A stretch of DNA of 64,000 bases from Flavobacterium sp. MC2016-06 (GCF_009711165.2 NZ_WMID02000020.1:40412-104411); one strand, 5' to 3'; shown: positions 26,050-35,932, numbered from the stretch's first letter. Notes: generated from the letters alone by a model not told the origin. A program made the numbers and translations.

Positions 26050-26706
26050 ATGAAATTTTTTATTGACACAGCTAATTTAGCTCAGATTAAAGAAGCACAG
26101 GCTTTAGGTGTTTTGGATGGTGTAACTACAAATCCGTCATTGATGGCGAAAGAAGGTATTACCGGAAAAAATAATATTTTGAAGCATTACGTTGACATTT
26201 GTAATCTTGTTGAAGGTGATGTGAGTGCTGAGGTTAATGCGCTTGACTTTGATGGAATGGTTAAAGAGGGTGAGGAATTGGCTGAATTGCACGATCAAAT
26301 CGTTGTGAAATTGCCAATGACTAAAGAAGGTGTTATGGCTGCGAAATATTTTTCTGATAAAGGAATTAAAACAAACGTGACTTTGGTGTTTTCTGCTGGT
26401 CAGGCTTTATTGGCTGCTAAAGCGGGTGCAACTTATGTTTCTCCGTTTATTGGTCGTTTGGATGATGTTTCTACTGATGGATTGAACTTGATTCAGGAAA
26501 TTAGAGAGATTTATGATAACTATGGTTATGAGACTCAAATTTTGGCTGCTTCTGTACGTCATACTATGCATATTGTAAATTGTGCTAAAATTGGTGCTGA
26601 TGTTATGACTGGACCTCTTTCTGCTATTTACGGTTTATTGAAACACCCTTTGACTGATATTGGATTGGCACAGTTTGTTGCTGATTTTGAGAAAGGTAAT
26701 AAATAG
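26050..26706 (+). CDS. tal: Transaldolase (TalC/FSA family)
   Basis: A 218-aa class I aldolase of the short transaldolase group, moving dihydroxyacetone units between sugar phosphates in the non-oxidative pentose phosphate pathway. The start [18 protein letters not shown], the Schiff-base Lys in IVVKLPMT, and [20 protein letters not shown] are all typical. Family members are often labelled fructose-6-phosphate aldolase; here the residues expected to separate the two activities (Glu in VSAEVNA, Phe in TLVFS rather than Tyr) point to transaldolase. It is preceded by a structured RNA element and followed by its own terminator. Confidence 0.92.
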   Translation: MKFFIDTANLAQIKEAQALGVLDGVTTNPSLMAKEGITGKNNILKHYVDICNLVEGDVSAEVNALDFDGMVKEGEELAELHDQIVVKLPMTKEGVMAAKYFSDKGIKTNVTLVFSAGQALLAAKAGATYVSPFIGRLDDVSTDGLNLIQEIREIYDNYGYETQILAASVRHTMHIVNCAKIGADVMTGPLSAIYGLLKHPLTDIGLAQFVADFEKGNK

Positions 26707-26728
26707 GTTTTACTAAAATAATTACTAC

Positions 26729-26766
26729 AAATCGCTGTCTTTCGTTTGAAAGATGGCGATTTTTTT
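26729..26766 (+). terminator. Intrinsic terminator of the transaldolase gene
   Basis: A 13-bp stem with two G-U pairs (ATCGCTGTCTTTC / GAAAGATGGCGAT) is followed by a T-run. Confidence 0.8.
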
Positions 26767-26796
26767 ATTATATTTATTTGTCTTAAATATCTATGT

Positions 26797-27291
26797 ATGA
26801 AAAAGTTATTAGCAATTTTGGTGTTTTTAATAGCGGGTTCGCAGGTAAATGCGCAGGCTAAAGTATTAACTAGTGTAAATGATGCTGGGGATGTGGCTAC
26901 TTATGAGCTGGATTGTTCGGTAAAATTTCAGATTTTGGCAAAAGGATTACGGTACAATATTACACGTCATGAGTTTAAAGGCGAGGAAATGAAAAATTCG
27001 TATCGGCTTATGCTGGTGATGGATGGTTTTTATTCTAAAACGTTGAACAACGAAATGACAATTTCGGCAGTTTTAAGCGACGGAACTGTTTTGAAGGCTA
27101 AAAAGGTGATCGAAGACGATGGTTTTTTTGATGGAGCGTGTACGTTGCGAATAAAAGATCCTAAGGCGCTTTCTGAGCTTAATATAGATAAAGTTATTGT
27201 TCATGCAGATAAAGATGTCGTTTATGTTTTATCGGCGCAGAATAAGGCTGTATTTAAAAAGAACTTGCTGGCTGTTATGAATGCTAAGTAA
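26797..27291 (+). CDS. Secreted hypothetical protein
   Basis: A 164-aa protein starting at MKKLLAILVFLIAGSQVNAQ, a clear signal peptide cut after Gln20 or so. The longer frame from 26746 would start inside the upstream terminator and is rejected. The mature part is a single beta-rich domain (ATYELDCSVKFQILAKG, LRIKDPKALSELNIDKV). No known family was recognised. It stands alone between a terminator and a long inverted repeat. Confidence 0.7.
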   Translation: MKKLLAILVFLIAGSQVNAQAKVLTSVNDAGDVATYELDCSVKFQILAKGLRYNITRHEFKGEEMKNSYRLMLVMDGFYSKTLNNEMTISAVLSDGTVLKAKKVIEDDGFFDGACTLRIKDPKALSELNIDKVIVHADKDVVYVLSAQNKAVFKKNLLAVMNAK

Positions 27292-27329
27292 TTTAAAAAT
27301 TATAAATTTTCTTCTCAATTTTCCACAAT

Positions 27330-27422
27330 CTTGTCATTGCGAGGAACGAAGCAACCTCACTAGCAATGAGACACAAAACTTTATTTAGCAAATGCGGTTG
27401 CTTCGTTCCTCGCAATGACAAG
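27330..27422. repeat. Long inverted repeat, GTCATTGCGAGGAACGAAGC type
   Basis: Twenty-seven-bp arms (27330-27356 and 27396-27422) begin CTTGTCATTGCGAGG. The left flank TTTTCCACAATCTTGTCATT is shared with the element at 63.8 kb. It is a member of the dispersed repeat family found also at 52715, 53701 and 63819. Confidence 0.85.
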
Positions 27423-27471
27423 TTTTGGAGTCAAGATTGATAAATGTAATGGAATTAAGAAAAACTTAATC

Positions 27472-27515
27472 AAAAAAAAGTCCCGTTTTACAATTTGTAA
27501 AACGGGACTTTCTTT
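27472..27515. terminator. Bidirectional terminator
   Basis: The stem AGTCCCGTTTTAC / GTAAAACGGGACT has an A-run and a T-rich tail. It lies just after the MFS transporter stop on the minus strand. Confidence 0.85.
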
Positions 27516-27534
27516 ATTTTTTTTCAGAAGATTT

Positions 27535-29010
27535 TTAGTGTCCTCCGCCTTCGCTTGTAACGTGGCTTACGCCTTGACTTTTTAATATTTTAGGGCAGTA
27601 GAAACCATAAAATGCTAAATATGCAAAACCAATAAGCGGTACGATGTATGAGAAGTGTGTGTAAGTAATACCTAAAATTCCTTCTGGATGTGTTACGTCT
27701 AAATCGCAGATACTTCCTTGTACTAATGGAATAACACCACCACCAAGAATCATCATGATTAAGAAAGAAGATGCTTTTCCTGTGTTTTTTCCTAATCCAG
27801 CGATTGCTAAATCGAAAATAGAAGGCCACATAATTGATAAGAATAAACCACCTGAGATAAAGAAGAATTTTGCAATTGATGGATCTGGACAAACTAATCC
27901 AGCAACCATCATTAATAAACCTGATATTCCGAAAAGCATTAATGTTTTTCCGGCATTTTTACCTCCTACAAAACTTACGGCAATAAATAATAAAATCCAA
28001 AGCGGGTAAATGTAGAATGAAGAAACATCATGTGCAGCAAAAATGTTAGCTCCGATAATAACACCAAATCCTAGAGCCGGAACGATAAATTTAAGTGCGA
28101 TGTTTACTAAGTTTGATGTATTGAAAACATTTGCGCCGCCATTCCAACGACCAATCATTAAACTTCCCCAATATAGTGCAATAAATGGGGCAACAGCATC
28201 TTCTAAGATACTTCCGAATTCTTTAGTTTTTAATAATGCTGGTAAATTACTAATGATTGTAACCTCTGTTCCAACATAAATAAAGATACCTAACATTCCC
28301 AGGTATAATTGTGGGTAGTCTAAAATGCTGAATTTAGCATGTTTGTGCTCAATTATTGCTTCTTCTTCAGTTATTTTAGCTGGATCTTCAATTTTAGAAA
28401 AATACATAAAAATAGCCACTAGAATAAATGCAAGACCTAAAATGATAAAAGGTAATTTGATATCTTCTAATGAAAGGTTTGTTTTTTTGTTGTCTCCCAT
28501 TCCAAAAAGAGCAATTCCTAATAAGATTGCACCAATAGTTGTTCCGAAAGAGTTTATACCTCCTGCTAATGTTAAACGGTGTGCTCCAGTTTCTGGACTT
28601 CCCATTTTAATAGCAAGCGGGTTGGCAACAATTTGCTGAATAGAAAACCCTAAACCTACAGTAAACAAAGCTGTTAAGAAGAATGGGAAGCTTTCCATTG
28701 TTGCTGCCGGGATAAACAAAAATGAACCTACTGCAGAAAGTAATAATCCTGCTGATAGGGTTTTTTTGTATCCGAATTTTTGTAATACGTCTGATTTTAG
28801 TGAAACTAAAAAGAAGATTATTGATCCTACAAAGTATGCAGCGTAAAAAGCCCAAGCTACTAACTGTGATTGAACTTGTGATAAAGTAAATACTTTTTTG
28901 AATACTGGAATCAGGATATCATTGGCTGAACCAACAAAACCCCAAAAAAAGAAGACGATTATCAACGAGATAAACTGTCCCCATTTGGTTTGAACATTTT
29001 CTGAACTCAT
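27535..29010 (-). CDS. FucP-family sugar MFS transporter, probable GlcNAc importer
   Basis: An inner-membrane transporter of 491 aa with about twelve helices. The N-terminal FFFWGFVGSANDILIP is a signature of the FucP/GluP family, whose members include NagP GlcNAc permeases. Position next to the chitin-locus regulators and on their strand suggests that it brings GlcNAc released in the periplasm into the cytoplasm. The histidine-glycine-rich C-terminus (SEGGGH) is unusual but short. Fucose, glucose or galactose as substrate cannot be ruled out from sequence alone. Confidence 0.85.
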   Translation of the reverse strand: MSSENVQTKWGQFISLIIVFFFWGFVGSANDILIPVFKKVFTLSQVQSQLVAWAFYAAYFVGSIIFFLVSLKSDVLQKFGYKKTLSAGLLLSAVGSFLFIPAATMESFPFFLTALFTVGLGFSIQQIVANPLAIKMGSPETGAHRLTLAGGINSFGTTIGAILLGIALFGMGDNKKTNLSLEDIKLPFIILGLAFILVAIFMYFSKIEDPAKITEEEAIIEHKHAKFSILDYPQLYLGMLGIFIYVGTEVTIISNLPALLKTKEFGSILEDAVAPFIALYWGSLMIGRWNGGANVFNTSNLVNIALKFIVPALGFGVIIGANIFAAHDVSSFYIYPLWILLFIAVSFVGGKNAGKTLMLFGISGLLMMVAGLVCPDPSIAKFFFISGGLFLSIMWPSIFDLAIAGLGKNTGKASSFLIMMILGGGVIPLVQGSICDLDVTHPEGILGITYTHFSYIVPLIGFAYLAFYGFYCPKILKSQGVSHVTSEGGGH

Positions 29011-29195
29011 AATTGAATAGAAGTAAGGTTAATTTTTTTATTTAATTTGTTTTTTGAAGACCGTAAATATATTTGTTAGACGTATCAAAAAAAAATTATT
29101 GGGCACAAAAAATGTTAAATTTAAACCAACGGCACTATTTTTTCAACAAAGTGTTAATTTTTAAGCTCTTAAAAAATGAAGTTTGCAATTGCATT

Positions 29196-29897
29196 TTATT
29201 CCAAAATCTTGTTTTTTACCTCTTTACTGTAGTTTCTGCCTATAGGAATGGTGTAAGATTGTATCTGAATACGGTTTCCTTCTATAGATTTGACCTTATT
29301 TAGGGCAATTACGTAAGATTTATGAATGCGTAAGAAACGATCTGCCGGCAATTCTTCAGACAAAGAGGTCAATGATTTGTGGGTAATATAGGTTTTATCT
29401 GGAGTTACAACCTTTATATATTCTTTCATTCCTTCGACGAATAATATTTCTTCAATATTAATTTTCATCATCTTTTTGTCAACCTTAATAAAAATATGAG
29501 AATCGCCTTTGGTGGTTTCTACTTTTATATTGTTTTTTAGATTAAACTCGGTTGTGATTTTATTGATACATTTTATAAATCGCGGTAACGGAATTGGTTT
29601 TACTAAATAATCTAACACATCTAGATCATAACTTTCTGCGGCAAATTCTCTAAAGGCAGTTGTAATAATAACTTTGGTTTTGCTTTCGATTAAGCTAATT
29701 AATTCAAAACCAGTCATCATTGGCATATTGATATCCAAAAAAACAGCATCAACAGGAGTATTGTTGATAAAATCTAGCGCTTCTAAAGAATTATTGAATG
29801 TAGCAACTACCTCAAAGTCTGTAAAATTGGTGAAATAATTTTGCAGGACTTTGATAGCTAATGGCTCATCATCAATCAACACGCACTTAATCTTCAT
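29196..29897 (-). CDS. LytTR-family response regulator of the chitin locus
   Basis: A DNA-binding response regulator of 233 aa. The receiver domain (1-120) has acidic residues Asp9 and Asp10, phospho-acceptor Asp55 (VFLDINMPMMTG) and Lys100 (DYLVKP). The LytTR domain (about 130-230) includes KMMKINIEEILFVEGMKEYIK and FLRIHKSYVIAL. It overlaps the sensor gene by 11 bp, the sign of a tightly coupled pair. The two susC promoters across the divergent region carry direct repeats with a 21-bp period, a spacing LytTR proteins favour, so this is the likely activator. Confidence 0.92.
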   Translation of the reverse strand: MKIKCVLIDDEPLAIKVLQNYFTNFTDFEVVATFNNSLEALDFINNTPVDAVFLDINMPMMTGFELISLIESKTKVIITTAFREFAAESYDLDVLDYLVKPIPLPRFIKCINKITTEFNLKNNIKVETTKGDSHIFIKVDKKMMKINIEEILFVEGMKEYIKVVTPDKTYITHKSLTSLSEELPADRFLRIHKSYVIALNKVKSIEGNRIQIQSYTIPIGRNYSKEVKNKILE

Positions 29898-30996
29898 TAT
29901 TGATAGGTATTTGTAAACGGATTATGTAGTAATTTAGTTTAGTTTTATGTTTTAAACTGAAATCGCTTTTGTAAATTAGTTTTAATCTCTTTTTTGTATT
30001 GACTAATCCAATACCACCTTTATGATTTATATTTTGTGAAATTACAAAATTATTTAGGATTTCAAAATCTAACATTTTATTGTCAATAACTTTACAATTG
30101 ATTTTAATTTTTAGATTTTTATTGTTTAATCCGCCATGTTTAAAAGCATTTTCTACCAATGATATAAATATTAGCGGCGGTACTACAACATCTTCAATAT
30201 TAGATTCGAGGTTAATGGTAACTTCCACATTCTCAAAACGAAGCTTCTCAATCTCGATATAATTCTGTATATAATCTATTTCTTTTATGAGCGGGACATA
30301 TTTTGTTCCTTTTACATCATACAAAACATACTCCATTAGATTGGATAATTTGATAATCACATCTGGAACTTTGTTTGAAGATTCTAATGAAAGTGCGTAA
30401 AGATTGTTTAAGGTATTAAAAAAGAAATGTGGCTGAATTTGATTTTCGAGATACTTCAGTTTGATTTTAAATTGATTTTCTCTCAAAGAACGGTTTCTTT
30501 CTCGTTCTCTCAGCCAAGTCAAAGTAAGGTATACAGACGATGCCATGGCAAGAACATACAATTCGCCAATACAGACTGCTACAATATGATTGATTTCAAA
30601 CGGATGGTATTCGCGATTAGCTTCTGGCCAAATATTTTCGGATATAATATAATAGGTAAGAGCTGTTTTTAATAAATAGACACAAAACAGGCTTGCTAAT
30701 AGTGCAATGGTGTATTGAATGTATTTCTGTTTTAAAACAAATTTTCGAACTAAAACGAAAAGATTAAAATAAACCAAAGGGATATGAAGTGAAAACTCAA
30801 TAAGATTTGATTTGAATGAATACGGGTAATCGTTGAAGTAAGCGCCCCATCTTAAAAAATTAAGAGTAAAATAACTTCCCCAAAACCAAATATGATTCTG
30901 GAGTTTTATGTCAAACTTTAGTTTTTGAATTTCTTTCAAGTTTAAAATGTGAGTTGGGGTTAGTGTTATTTGCTCTTTTGGATAAATATTGTGCAA
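29887..30996 (-). CDS. LytS-type sensor histidine kinase of the chitin locus
   Basis: A 369-aa membrane sensor of the His_kinase (LytS/YehU-like) family. About four membrane helices lie between residues 37 and 162, then a short linker and the kinase core with phospho-acceptor His190 in QIQPHFFFNTLNNLYAL. The ATP-binding part has ISLVENAFKHG and GGIGLVNTKKRL. It lacks a large periplasmic sensor domain, so it may sense a membrane-imbedded partner or a small ligand. The response regulator overlaps its 3' end. Confidence 0.92.
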   Translation of the reverse strand: MHNIYPKEQITLTPTHILNLKEIQKLKFDIKLQNHIWFWGSYFTLNFLRWGAYFNDYPYSFKSNLIEFSLHIPLVYFNLFVLVRKFVLKQKYIQYTIALLASLFCVYLLKTALTYYIISENIWPEANREYHPFEINHIVAVCIGELYVLAMASSVYLTLTWLRERERNRSLRENQFKIKLKYLENQIQPHFFFNTLNNLYALSLESSNKVPDVIIKLSNLMEYVLYDVKGTKYVPLIKEIDYIQNYIEIEKLRFENVEVTINLESNIEDVVVPPLIFISLVENAFKHGGLNNKNLKIKINCKVIDNKMLDFEILNNFVISQNINHKGGIGLVNTKKRLKLIYKSDFSLKHKTKLNYYIIRLQIPINNED

Positions 30997-31080
30997 CTTT
31001 AAACAATTAGTTGCAAAATGGCAATTCTTTTGAATAAAATTTTAGAAAAAAGAAAAATTGACGCTTTATTTTTTTAGTAG

Positions 31081-31090
31081 AACGTTTTCG
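31081..31090. promoter_or_regulatory. AACGTTTTCG element upstream of susC1
   Basis: A half-palindromic AACGTTTTCG lies 27 bp before the first operator repeat. The equivalent at susC2 is a perfect 12-bp palindrome (GAAAACGTTTTC, 37271-37282), again 27 bp (37282-37309) ahead of the repeats. It looks like a second regulator site. Confidence 0.5.
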
Positions 31091-31116
31091 TAAAACCGTA
31101 TTGTTGATTGTTTTAT

Positions 31117-31186
31117 GTCGTTTGTTTAACGTTTGGAGCTGTTTGTTTAAAAAGTTTTATTTATGTTAATTTTAACAATAAATTTA
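31117..31186 (+). promoter_or_regulatory. susC1 promoter with paired operator repeats
   Basis: Direct repeats GTCGTTTGTTTAA (31117-31129) and GCTGTTTGTTTAA (31138-31150) have a 21-bp period. Twenty-eight bp further is a -7-like box, TAAATTTA (31179-31186). No -33 TTG is present, so activation is expected. The same arrangement occurs at susC2. Confidence 0.75.
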
Positions 31187-31205
31187 TCGCTTAACTAACA
31201 AAACC

Positions 31206-34200
31206 ATGATAAAAATGAAACAAAAGACTTTAATCTTCATGATTTTTTTTATTTCTCAGCTCATGCTGGCACAAGTAAAAACAGTCAAAGGTTTAGTAAC
31301 TGATCAAAAAGGATTGCCGTTGCCAGGGGTAACAGTTCTTGTTCAAGGAACAGTAAAGGCAAGTCAGACAGATTACGATGGAGTGTATGCAATAGAGGCA
31401 TCAAAGAATGATGTACTATTATTCTCATACATTGGGTTTAAAACTAAAGCGGTAACAATTGCAGATGCAGCTCAATTGAATGTTACGCTTGTAGAAGATG
31501 CGCAAAATCTTAATGAAGTTGTAGTAACGGCATTAGGGATTAAGAGACAAAAGAAAGAATTGGGATATGCAGTTCAAGATGTAAAAGGAGACCAATTAAG
31601 CAAAGTAATTACAACCAATGTGGCAACAGCACTTTCGGGCAGAGTTGCTGGTGTTGATGTTTCTATACCTGCAACTGGTGTGGGCGGAAGTACAAGAGTT
31701 ATTATTAGAGGTATTTCGAGTATAGGCGAGAGTAATCAACCGCTTTATATTGTAGATGGAGTTCCTATTGATAATTCTGGTTTGGCTAATGACAGTGCTG
31801 CAACGAGTAAATGGTTTGATGGAAGAGATAGCGGTGACGGAATTTCTAGTATTAACCCTAATGATATTGAAAGTCTTACGGTTTTAAAAGGAGCTGCAGC
31901 TGCAGCATTATATGGCTCTAGAGCGTTAAATGGTGTAATTTTAATAACTACTAAAAAAGGTACTAAAGGAAAACTTCAGGTCGAATTAACCAGCGGCGTA
32001 AGTTTTGACAGAGTAAATGCTAAATATGATGATTATCAAAGTGATTATGGTACAGGTTCTAACGGTATTCTGCCAGATCCTACAAAAGCGCCTTCTGAAA
32101 TATACGGTTATACTACCAATGCTTGGGGACCTAAATTTTCTGAAAGTGTAGGACAACAGGTTAAAATATTTGATGGCTCTATGAGACCTTATGCTAAGGT
32201 TAATAATAATATTCAGGATTTTTTTAGAACTGGATTTACAACTACAAATGGTATTGCACTTTCTGGCGGAAGCGAAAATGCATTTCTTCGTTTTGGATTT
32301 AATAATCTTAAAAATGACGATGTAATTCCAAACACTGGTTTAGAGAGAAATAATGCAACCTTAAATGCAACTTTAAAATCTGAGAAATTTACTTTGGATG
32401 CCAACGTAAATTATATGGTTGAGAATACAAATAACAGACCAGGGTTAGGCGATTCTCCAAACAACGTTGGATATTCTTTAAGTGGTTTAGCGCCTAATAT
32501 TGATCAAGCTTGGTTGAAAAATTATACGAACCCAGTTGACGGATCAATGTACCAATGGAATAATAATGTTTATTTATTGAATCCTTATTTTGTTATCAAT
32601 GAAAACCATAATACTTCTAAAAAGAATCGTTTTATGGGGAATGTTACAGGAACGTATCAGTTTAAAAAATGGGTTGGATTAACTTTTAGAACAGGTTTAG
32701 ATACTTACGTTTTTGATGCTAAAGATTTTATGGCTGGCGGCAGTACTTGGCCAGGAAGAGATAATGGTTATATGGGATTGGATAATATTACTGTTTCTGA
32801 AATGAATACAGATGTTATTGCTACTTTTAGTGAAATTAAATTGGCTTCAGATTTTACTTTTTCTGGAATTTTAGGAACAAGCAGAAGAGATTTTAGAAGA
32901 CAAGAAAATTCTAGATTTGGAACTAATATTATCGAACCGGGTACAGAATATATTAGTAATTTTTCTAATCAGACAGAAAATGCACCATCAGAAACTAAAA
33001 CGCGAACAAACTCCGTTTATGGTTCTGCAAAGTTTGATTATAAAGGATATCTATATGCCGAGTTTACAGGAAGAAATGACTGGTTTAGTGTAATCAATAA
33101 AGATGCATTTTATCCTGCAGCTTCATTAGGTTTTATATTCTCTGATGCGTTAGGAATTAAGAATGATACTTTTTCTTATGGTAAATTCAGAGCATCTTGG
33201 GCGCAAGTTTCTAATGCACCGGGAGCTTACAAAAATGCATTAAATTATACTACTTATTCTTCTTATAGCGGTGGAAGTGTTGTAAATATTAAAAATACTT
33301 CGGCACCAAATCCAGATTTAACCTATCAGTCTAAAACGGGAGTTGAATTTGGGGTTGAAACGGCTTTCTTTAAAAATAGATTAAAAGCTGATATTACAGT
33401 GTATCGTGAAGATACTGCAGATCAAACTATAGATTTACCTTCGTCTGCAACTTCTGGTTACGAATTTATTTCGGTAAATGCGGGTAAACTTCGTAATGAA
33501 GGTATTGAGATCTTTTTATCTGGTACTCCTATTAAAACTAAGAATTTTGAATGGGGAATTGACTTGAACTTTTCTAAGAATAAAAACTCTATTCTTTCTT
33601 TGCATCCAGATATTGATACTTATACTATTTCTGAGGCTCGTTGGGCTGGTGCTGCAATTGTGGCTCAGGTTGGCGGACAATATGGAACTATTATTGGAAA
33701 AGATTTTCAAAAAACACCTTCTGGAGAAATGATAGTGGGTGCAAATGGTCTGCCTTTATTTACAGATAATAAAGTGGCTTTAGGAAAAGGGTTACCAGAT
33801 TGGGCAGCAGGTTTAACAAACCGTTTTTCTTATAAAGGAATTACATTTCAATTTTTAATTGATATGAAATTTGGTATGGATGTATATTCTATGACCAATT
33901 CACTTGCCGCACAAAAAGGTCTTTTAGATGTTACTACAGAAGGTAGAGATGCTTATAACGAAGCTAGAGCGCAAGCAGTTGCAACAGATCCTAATTTCAG
34001 CCAATCAACTTGGATACCTACAGCAGGTTATGTAGCTCATGGTGTTGTTAATACAGGAACTGCTGAAAATCCGGTATATGTAAAAAATACAACTCCTGTA
34101 AATCCTCAGGATTATTGGAACACCGTTTTTAATAATACACCAGCACCATTTATTTATGATGCTTCTTATGTAAAATTAAGAGAAGTAAGTTTGGGATACA

Positions 34201-34403
34201 CAATTCCGAAAAGTATTTACAGCGGCGCAAAAATTAACTCGATTTACATTTCAGCATTCGCAAGAAACTTATTGACTTTTAATAAAGATTTGCCAAACAT
34301 TGATCCAGAGTCTATGTATACTTCAGGAAACGGACAAGGTTTTGAATATGGTTCGTTACCATTTAGAAAATCATATGGGTTTAATCTTAAAGTTACATTC
34401 TAA
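31206..34403 (+). CDS. SusC-like TonB-dependent outer-membrane transporter 1
   Basis: A 1065-aa oligosaccharide importer. A signal peptide ends near AQVKTVKG, then a carboxypeptidase-regulatory-like domain (about 25-105, GLVTDQKGLPLPGVTVLVQG), a TonB-box-like NEVVVTALG, the plug domain (about 115-250, ISSIGESNQPLYIVDGVP and LKGAAAAALYGSRALNG), and a 22-strand barrel that ends in KSYGFNLKVTF. The first codon could be the ATG at 31206 or 31215. It starts the susC1-susD1-GH18 operon and imports, by context, chitin oligosaccharides together with the SusD lipoprotein. Confidence 0.95.
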   Translation: MIKMKQKTLIFMIFFISQLMLAQVKTVKGLVTDQKGLPLPGVTVLVQGTVKASQTDYDGVYAIEASKNDVLLFSYIGFKTKAVTIADAAQLNVTLVEDAQNLNEVVVTALGIKRQKKELGYAVQDVKGDQLSKVITTNVATALSGRVAGVDVSIPATGVGGSTRVIIRGISSIGESNQPLYIVDGVPIDNSGLANDSAATSKWFDGRDSGDGISSINPNDIESLTVLKGAAAAALYGSRALNGVILITTKKGTKGKLQVELTSGVSFDRVNAKYDDYQSDYGTGSNGILPDPTKAPSEIYGYTTNAWGPKFSESVGQQVKIFDGSMRPYAKVNNNIQDFFRTGFTTTNGIALSGGSENAFLRFGFNNLKNDDVIPNTGLERNNATLNATLKSEKFTLDANVNYMVENTNNRPGLGDSPNNVGYSLSGLAPNIDQAWLKNYTNPVDGSMYQWNNNVYLLNPYFVINENHNTSKKNRFMGNVTGTYQFKKWVGLTFRTGLDTYVFDAKDFMAGGSTWPGRDNGYMGLDNITVSEMNTDVIATFSEIKLASDFTFSGILGTSRRDFRRQENSRFGTNIIEPGTEYISNFSNQTENAPSETKTRTNSVYGSAKFDYKGYLYAEFTGRNDWFSVINKDAFYPAASLGFIFSDALGIKNDTFSYGKFRASWAQVSNAPGAYKNALNYTTYSSYSGGSVVNIKNTSAPNPDLTYQSKTGVEFGVETAFFKNRLKADITVYREDTADQTIDLPSSATSGYEFISVNAGKLRNEGIEIFLSGTPIKTKNFEWGIDLNFSKNKNSILSLHPDIDTYTISEARWAGAAIVAQVGGQYGTIIGKDFQKTPSGEMIVGANGLPLFTDNKVALGKGLPDWAAGLTNRFSYKGITFQFLIDMKFGMDVYSMTNSLAAQKGLLDVTTEGRDAYNEARAQAVATDPNFSQSTWIPTAGYVAHGVVNTGTAENPVYVKNTTPVNPQDYWNTVFNNTPAPFIYDASYVKLREVSLGYTIPKSIYSGAKINSIYISAFARNLLTFNKDLPNIDPESMYTSGNGQGFEYGSLPFRKSYGFNLKVTF

Positions 34404-34414
34404 AAAAAGAAATT

Positions 34415-35932
34415 ATGAAATTTAAACAAATAATAATAGCCTTACTCTCGATATTTACGCTGGTTGGCTGTACTGAAAATTTTGACGAACTGGAGAAAGA
34501 TCCTGTTGCGTTATCTTCAAATCCTGCGGGCCAGCTTAGATTTACTCAATTGTGTATGTCTGGTGATGGTTATTACCAATGGAGAGCCAATCTAATATAT
34601 TCGGGAGGATTTGTGCAGCATTACGCAGGTGCATGGAATGTAACGGAATTTGGTAGTAAATTCAAGAAAAATGATGACTATGCAACTGCATTATGGAGAA
34701 ATGGATATGCTAATGAAATGAAAAGTGTTGTAGATATTATCGAAAATACTAGCAAAGATCCTGCAGCCGTAAATATGAATGCCGTAGCTAAAATTATGAG
34801 AGTAATGATTGCGCAGCGTATTACAGATATTTATGGAGATGTACCTTATTCTGAAGCTGGTTATGGTTTTTCTAAAGGAATTGTAACGCCAAAATATGAC
34901 AAACAGCAAGATATTTATACAGCTTTCTTTAAAGAATTAGACGAAGCATTTACACAGTTAAATGCTAGCGGAGATGCTGTAAAAGGAGATTTGTTTTATG
35001 ATGGAGACATTACAAAATGGAAAAAATTGGCTAACACTATGCGTTTGCGTCTAGCAATGAGAATATCTGAAGTAAGTCCTGCCGAAGCTGAAAAGCAAGC
35101 AAAAGCAGCACTTCAAAATGGTGTTTTTGAAAGTAATGCTGATAACTGCGTGATGCATTGTTTAGATTTTCCTTTTAATGATACTCCGGGTGCACTCGAT
35201 TTTAGAGGTAACGGATTATCGTATGCTTTTATTGGGAATGAAAATGGAGATCACTTTAGTTCTTTAATGATAGATTATTTAAGAAATAATGGAGATCCTA
35301 GATTAACAATGCTTGCTACTGCTAAAACAGGAAGTGCAAATTGGGGACCTCCTGCACCAGGAGAAGAACTGTATGTAGGTGATACTCCAGGAGTTTTTCA
35401 GTGGGATATGCCAGGCGGTTCTAATGCAATTTCTGGAATTCAGCCTTATTTAAAATTAAAAACAACACCTTTCTTGCATGTGAGTTATTCAGAATCACAA
35501 CTGTTATTAGCAGAAGCCGCTTTTAGAGGGTGGGTTTCTGGTACAGCAGCAGATTATTACAAAAAAGGAGTTGAAGCAGGTATCAAACAATTAGAAGTTT
35601 ATGGAGCTCCCGCAGCAAGTCAAGCAAGTATAAACACTTACTTATCTGCTAAACCTTTAGTGGCTGGAACAGAAAAAGAACAAATTGCGACACAGCTTTG
35701 GGTGACTTATTTGTTTAATAGTATAGAAGCGTATTCAAACTGGAGAAGAACAGGATATCCTCATTTATTACCCATAACAAATCCAGATTCTGAAACTGGC
35801 GGAGTTGTGCCAACACGTTTGTATTATCCTAATGATGAGATGCAAAAAAACTCAGTCAATTATTTAGATGCACTATCAAGAATAGGCGGTAAAAATGACT
35901 GGGACAGTAAAGTTTGGTGGGATGTAAACTAA
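34415..35932 (+). CDS. SusD/RagB-family outer-membrane lipoprotein 1
   Basis: A 505-aa surface lipoprotein that binds oligosaccharides and caps the SusC pore. The lipobox ends at Cys19 (FTLVGCTENFDELEKDP). SusD-2-type helical TPR-like motifs follow, with ITDIYGDVPYSEAG and LRLRLAMRISEV. The SusD C-terminal part includes YSNWRRTGYPHLLPI, a hallmark of this family, and the protein ends with KVWWDVN. It starts 11 bp after susC1 and belongs to the same transcript. Confidence 0.95.
   Translation: MKFKQIIIALLSIFTLVGCTENFDELEKDPVALSSNPAGQLRFTQLCMSGDGYYQWRANLIYSGGFVQHYAGAWNVTEFGSKFKKNDDYATALWRNGYANEMKSVVDIIENTSKDPAAVNMNAVAKIMRVMIAQRITDIYGDVPYSEAGYGFSKGIVTPKYDKQQDIYTAFFKELDEAFTQLNASGDAVKGDLFYDGDITKWKKLANTMRLRLAMRISEVSPAEAEKQAKAALQNGVFESNADNCVMHCLDFPFNDTPGALDFRGNGLSYAFIGNENGDHFSSLMIDYLRNNGDPRLTMLATAKTGSANWGPPAPGEELYVGDTPGVFQWDMPGGSNAISGIQPYLKLKTTPFLHVSYSESQLLLAEAAFRGWVSGTAADYYKKGVEAGIKQLEVYGAPAASQASINTYLSAKPLVAGTEKEQIATQLWVTYLFNSIEAYSNWRRTGYPHLLPITNPDSETGGVVPTRLYYPNDEMQKNSVNYLDALSRIGGKNDWDSKVWWDVN

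Noticed and set aside
27755..28855. Several frames on both strands inside the MFS gene
   Set aside because: They are shadows of the transporter reading frame without start context or family features.
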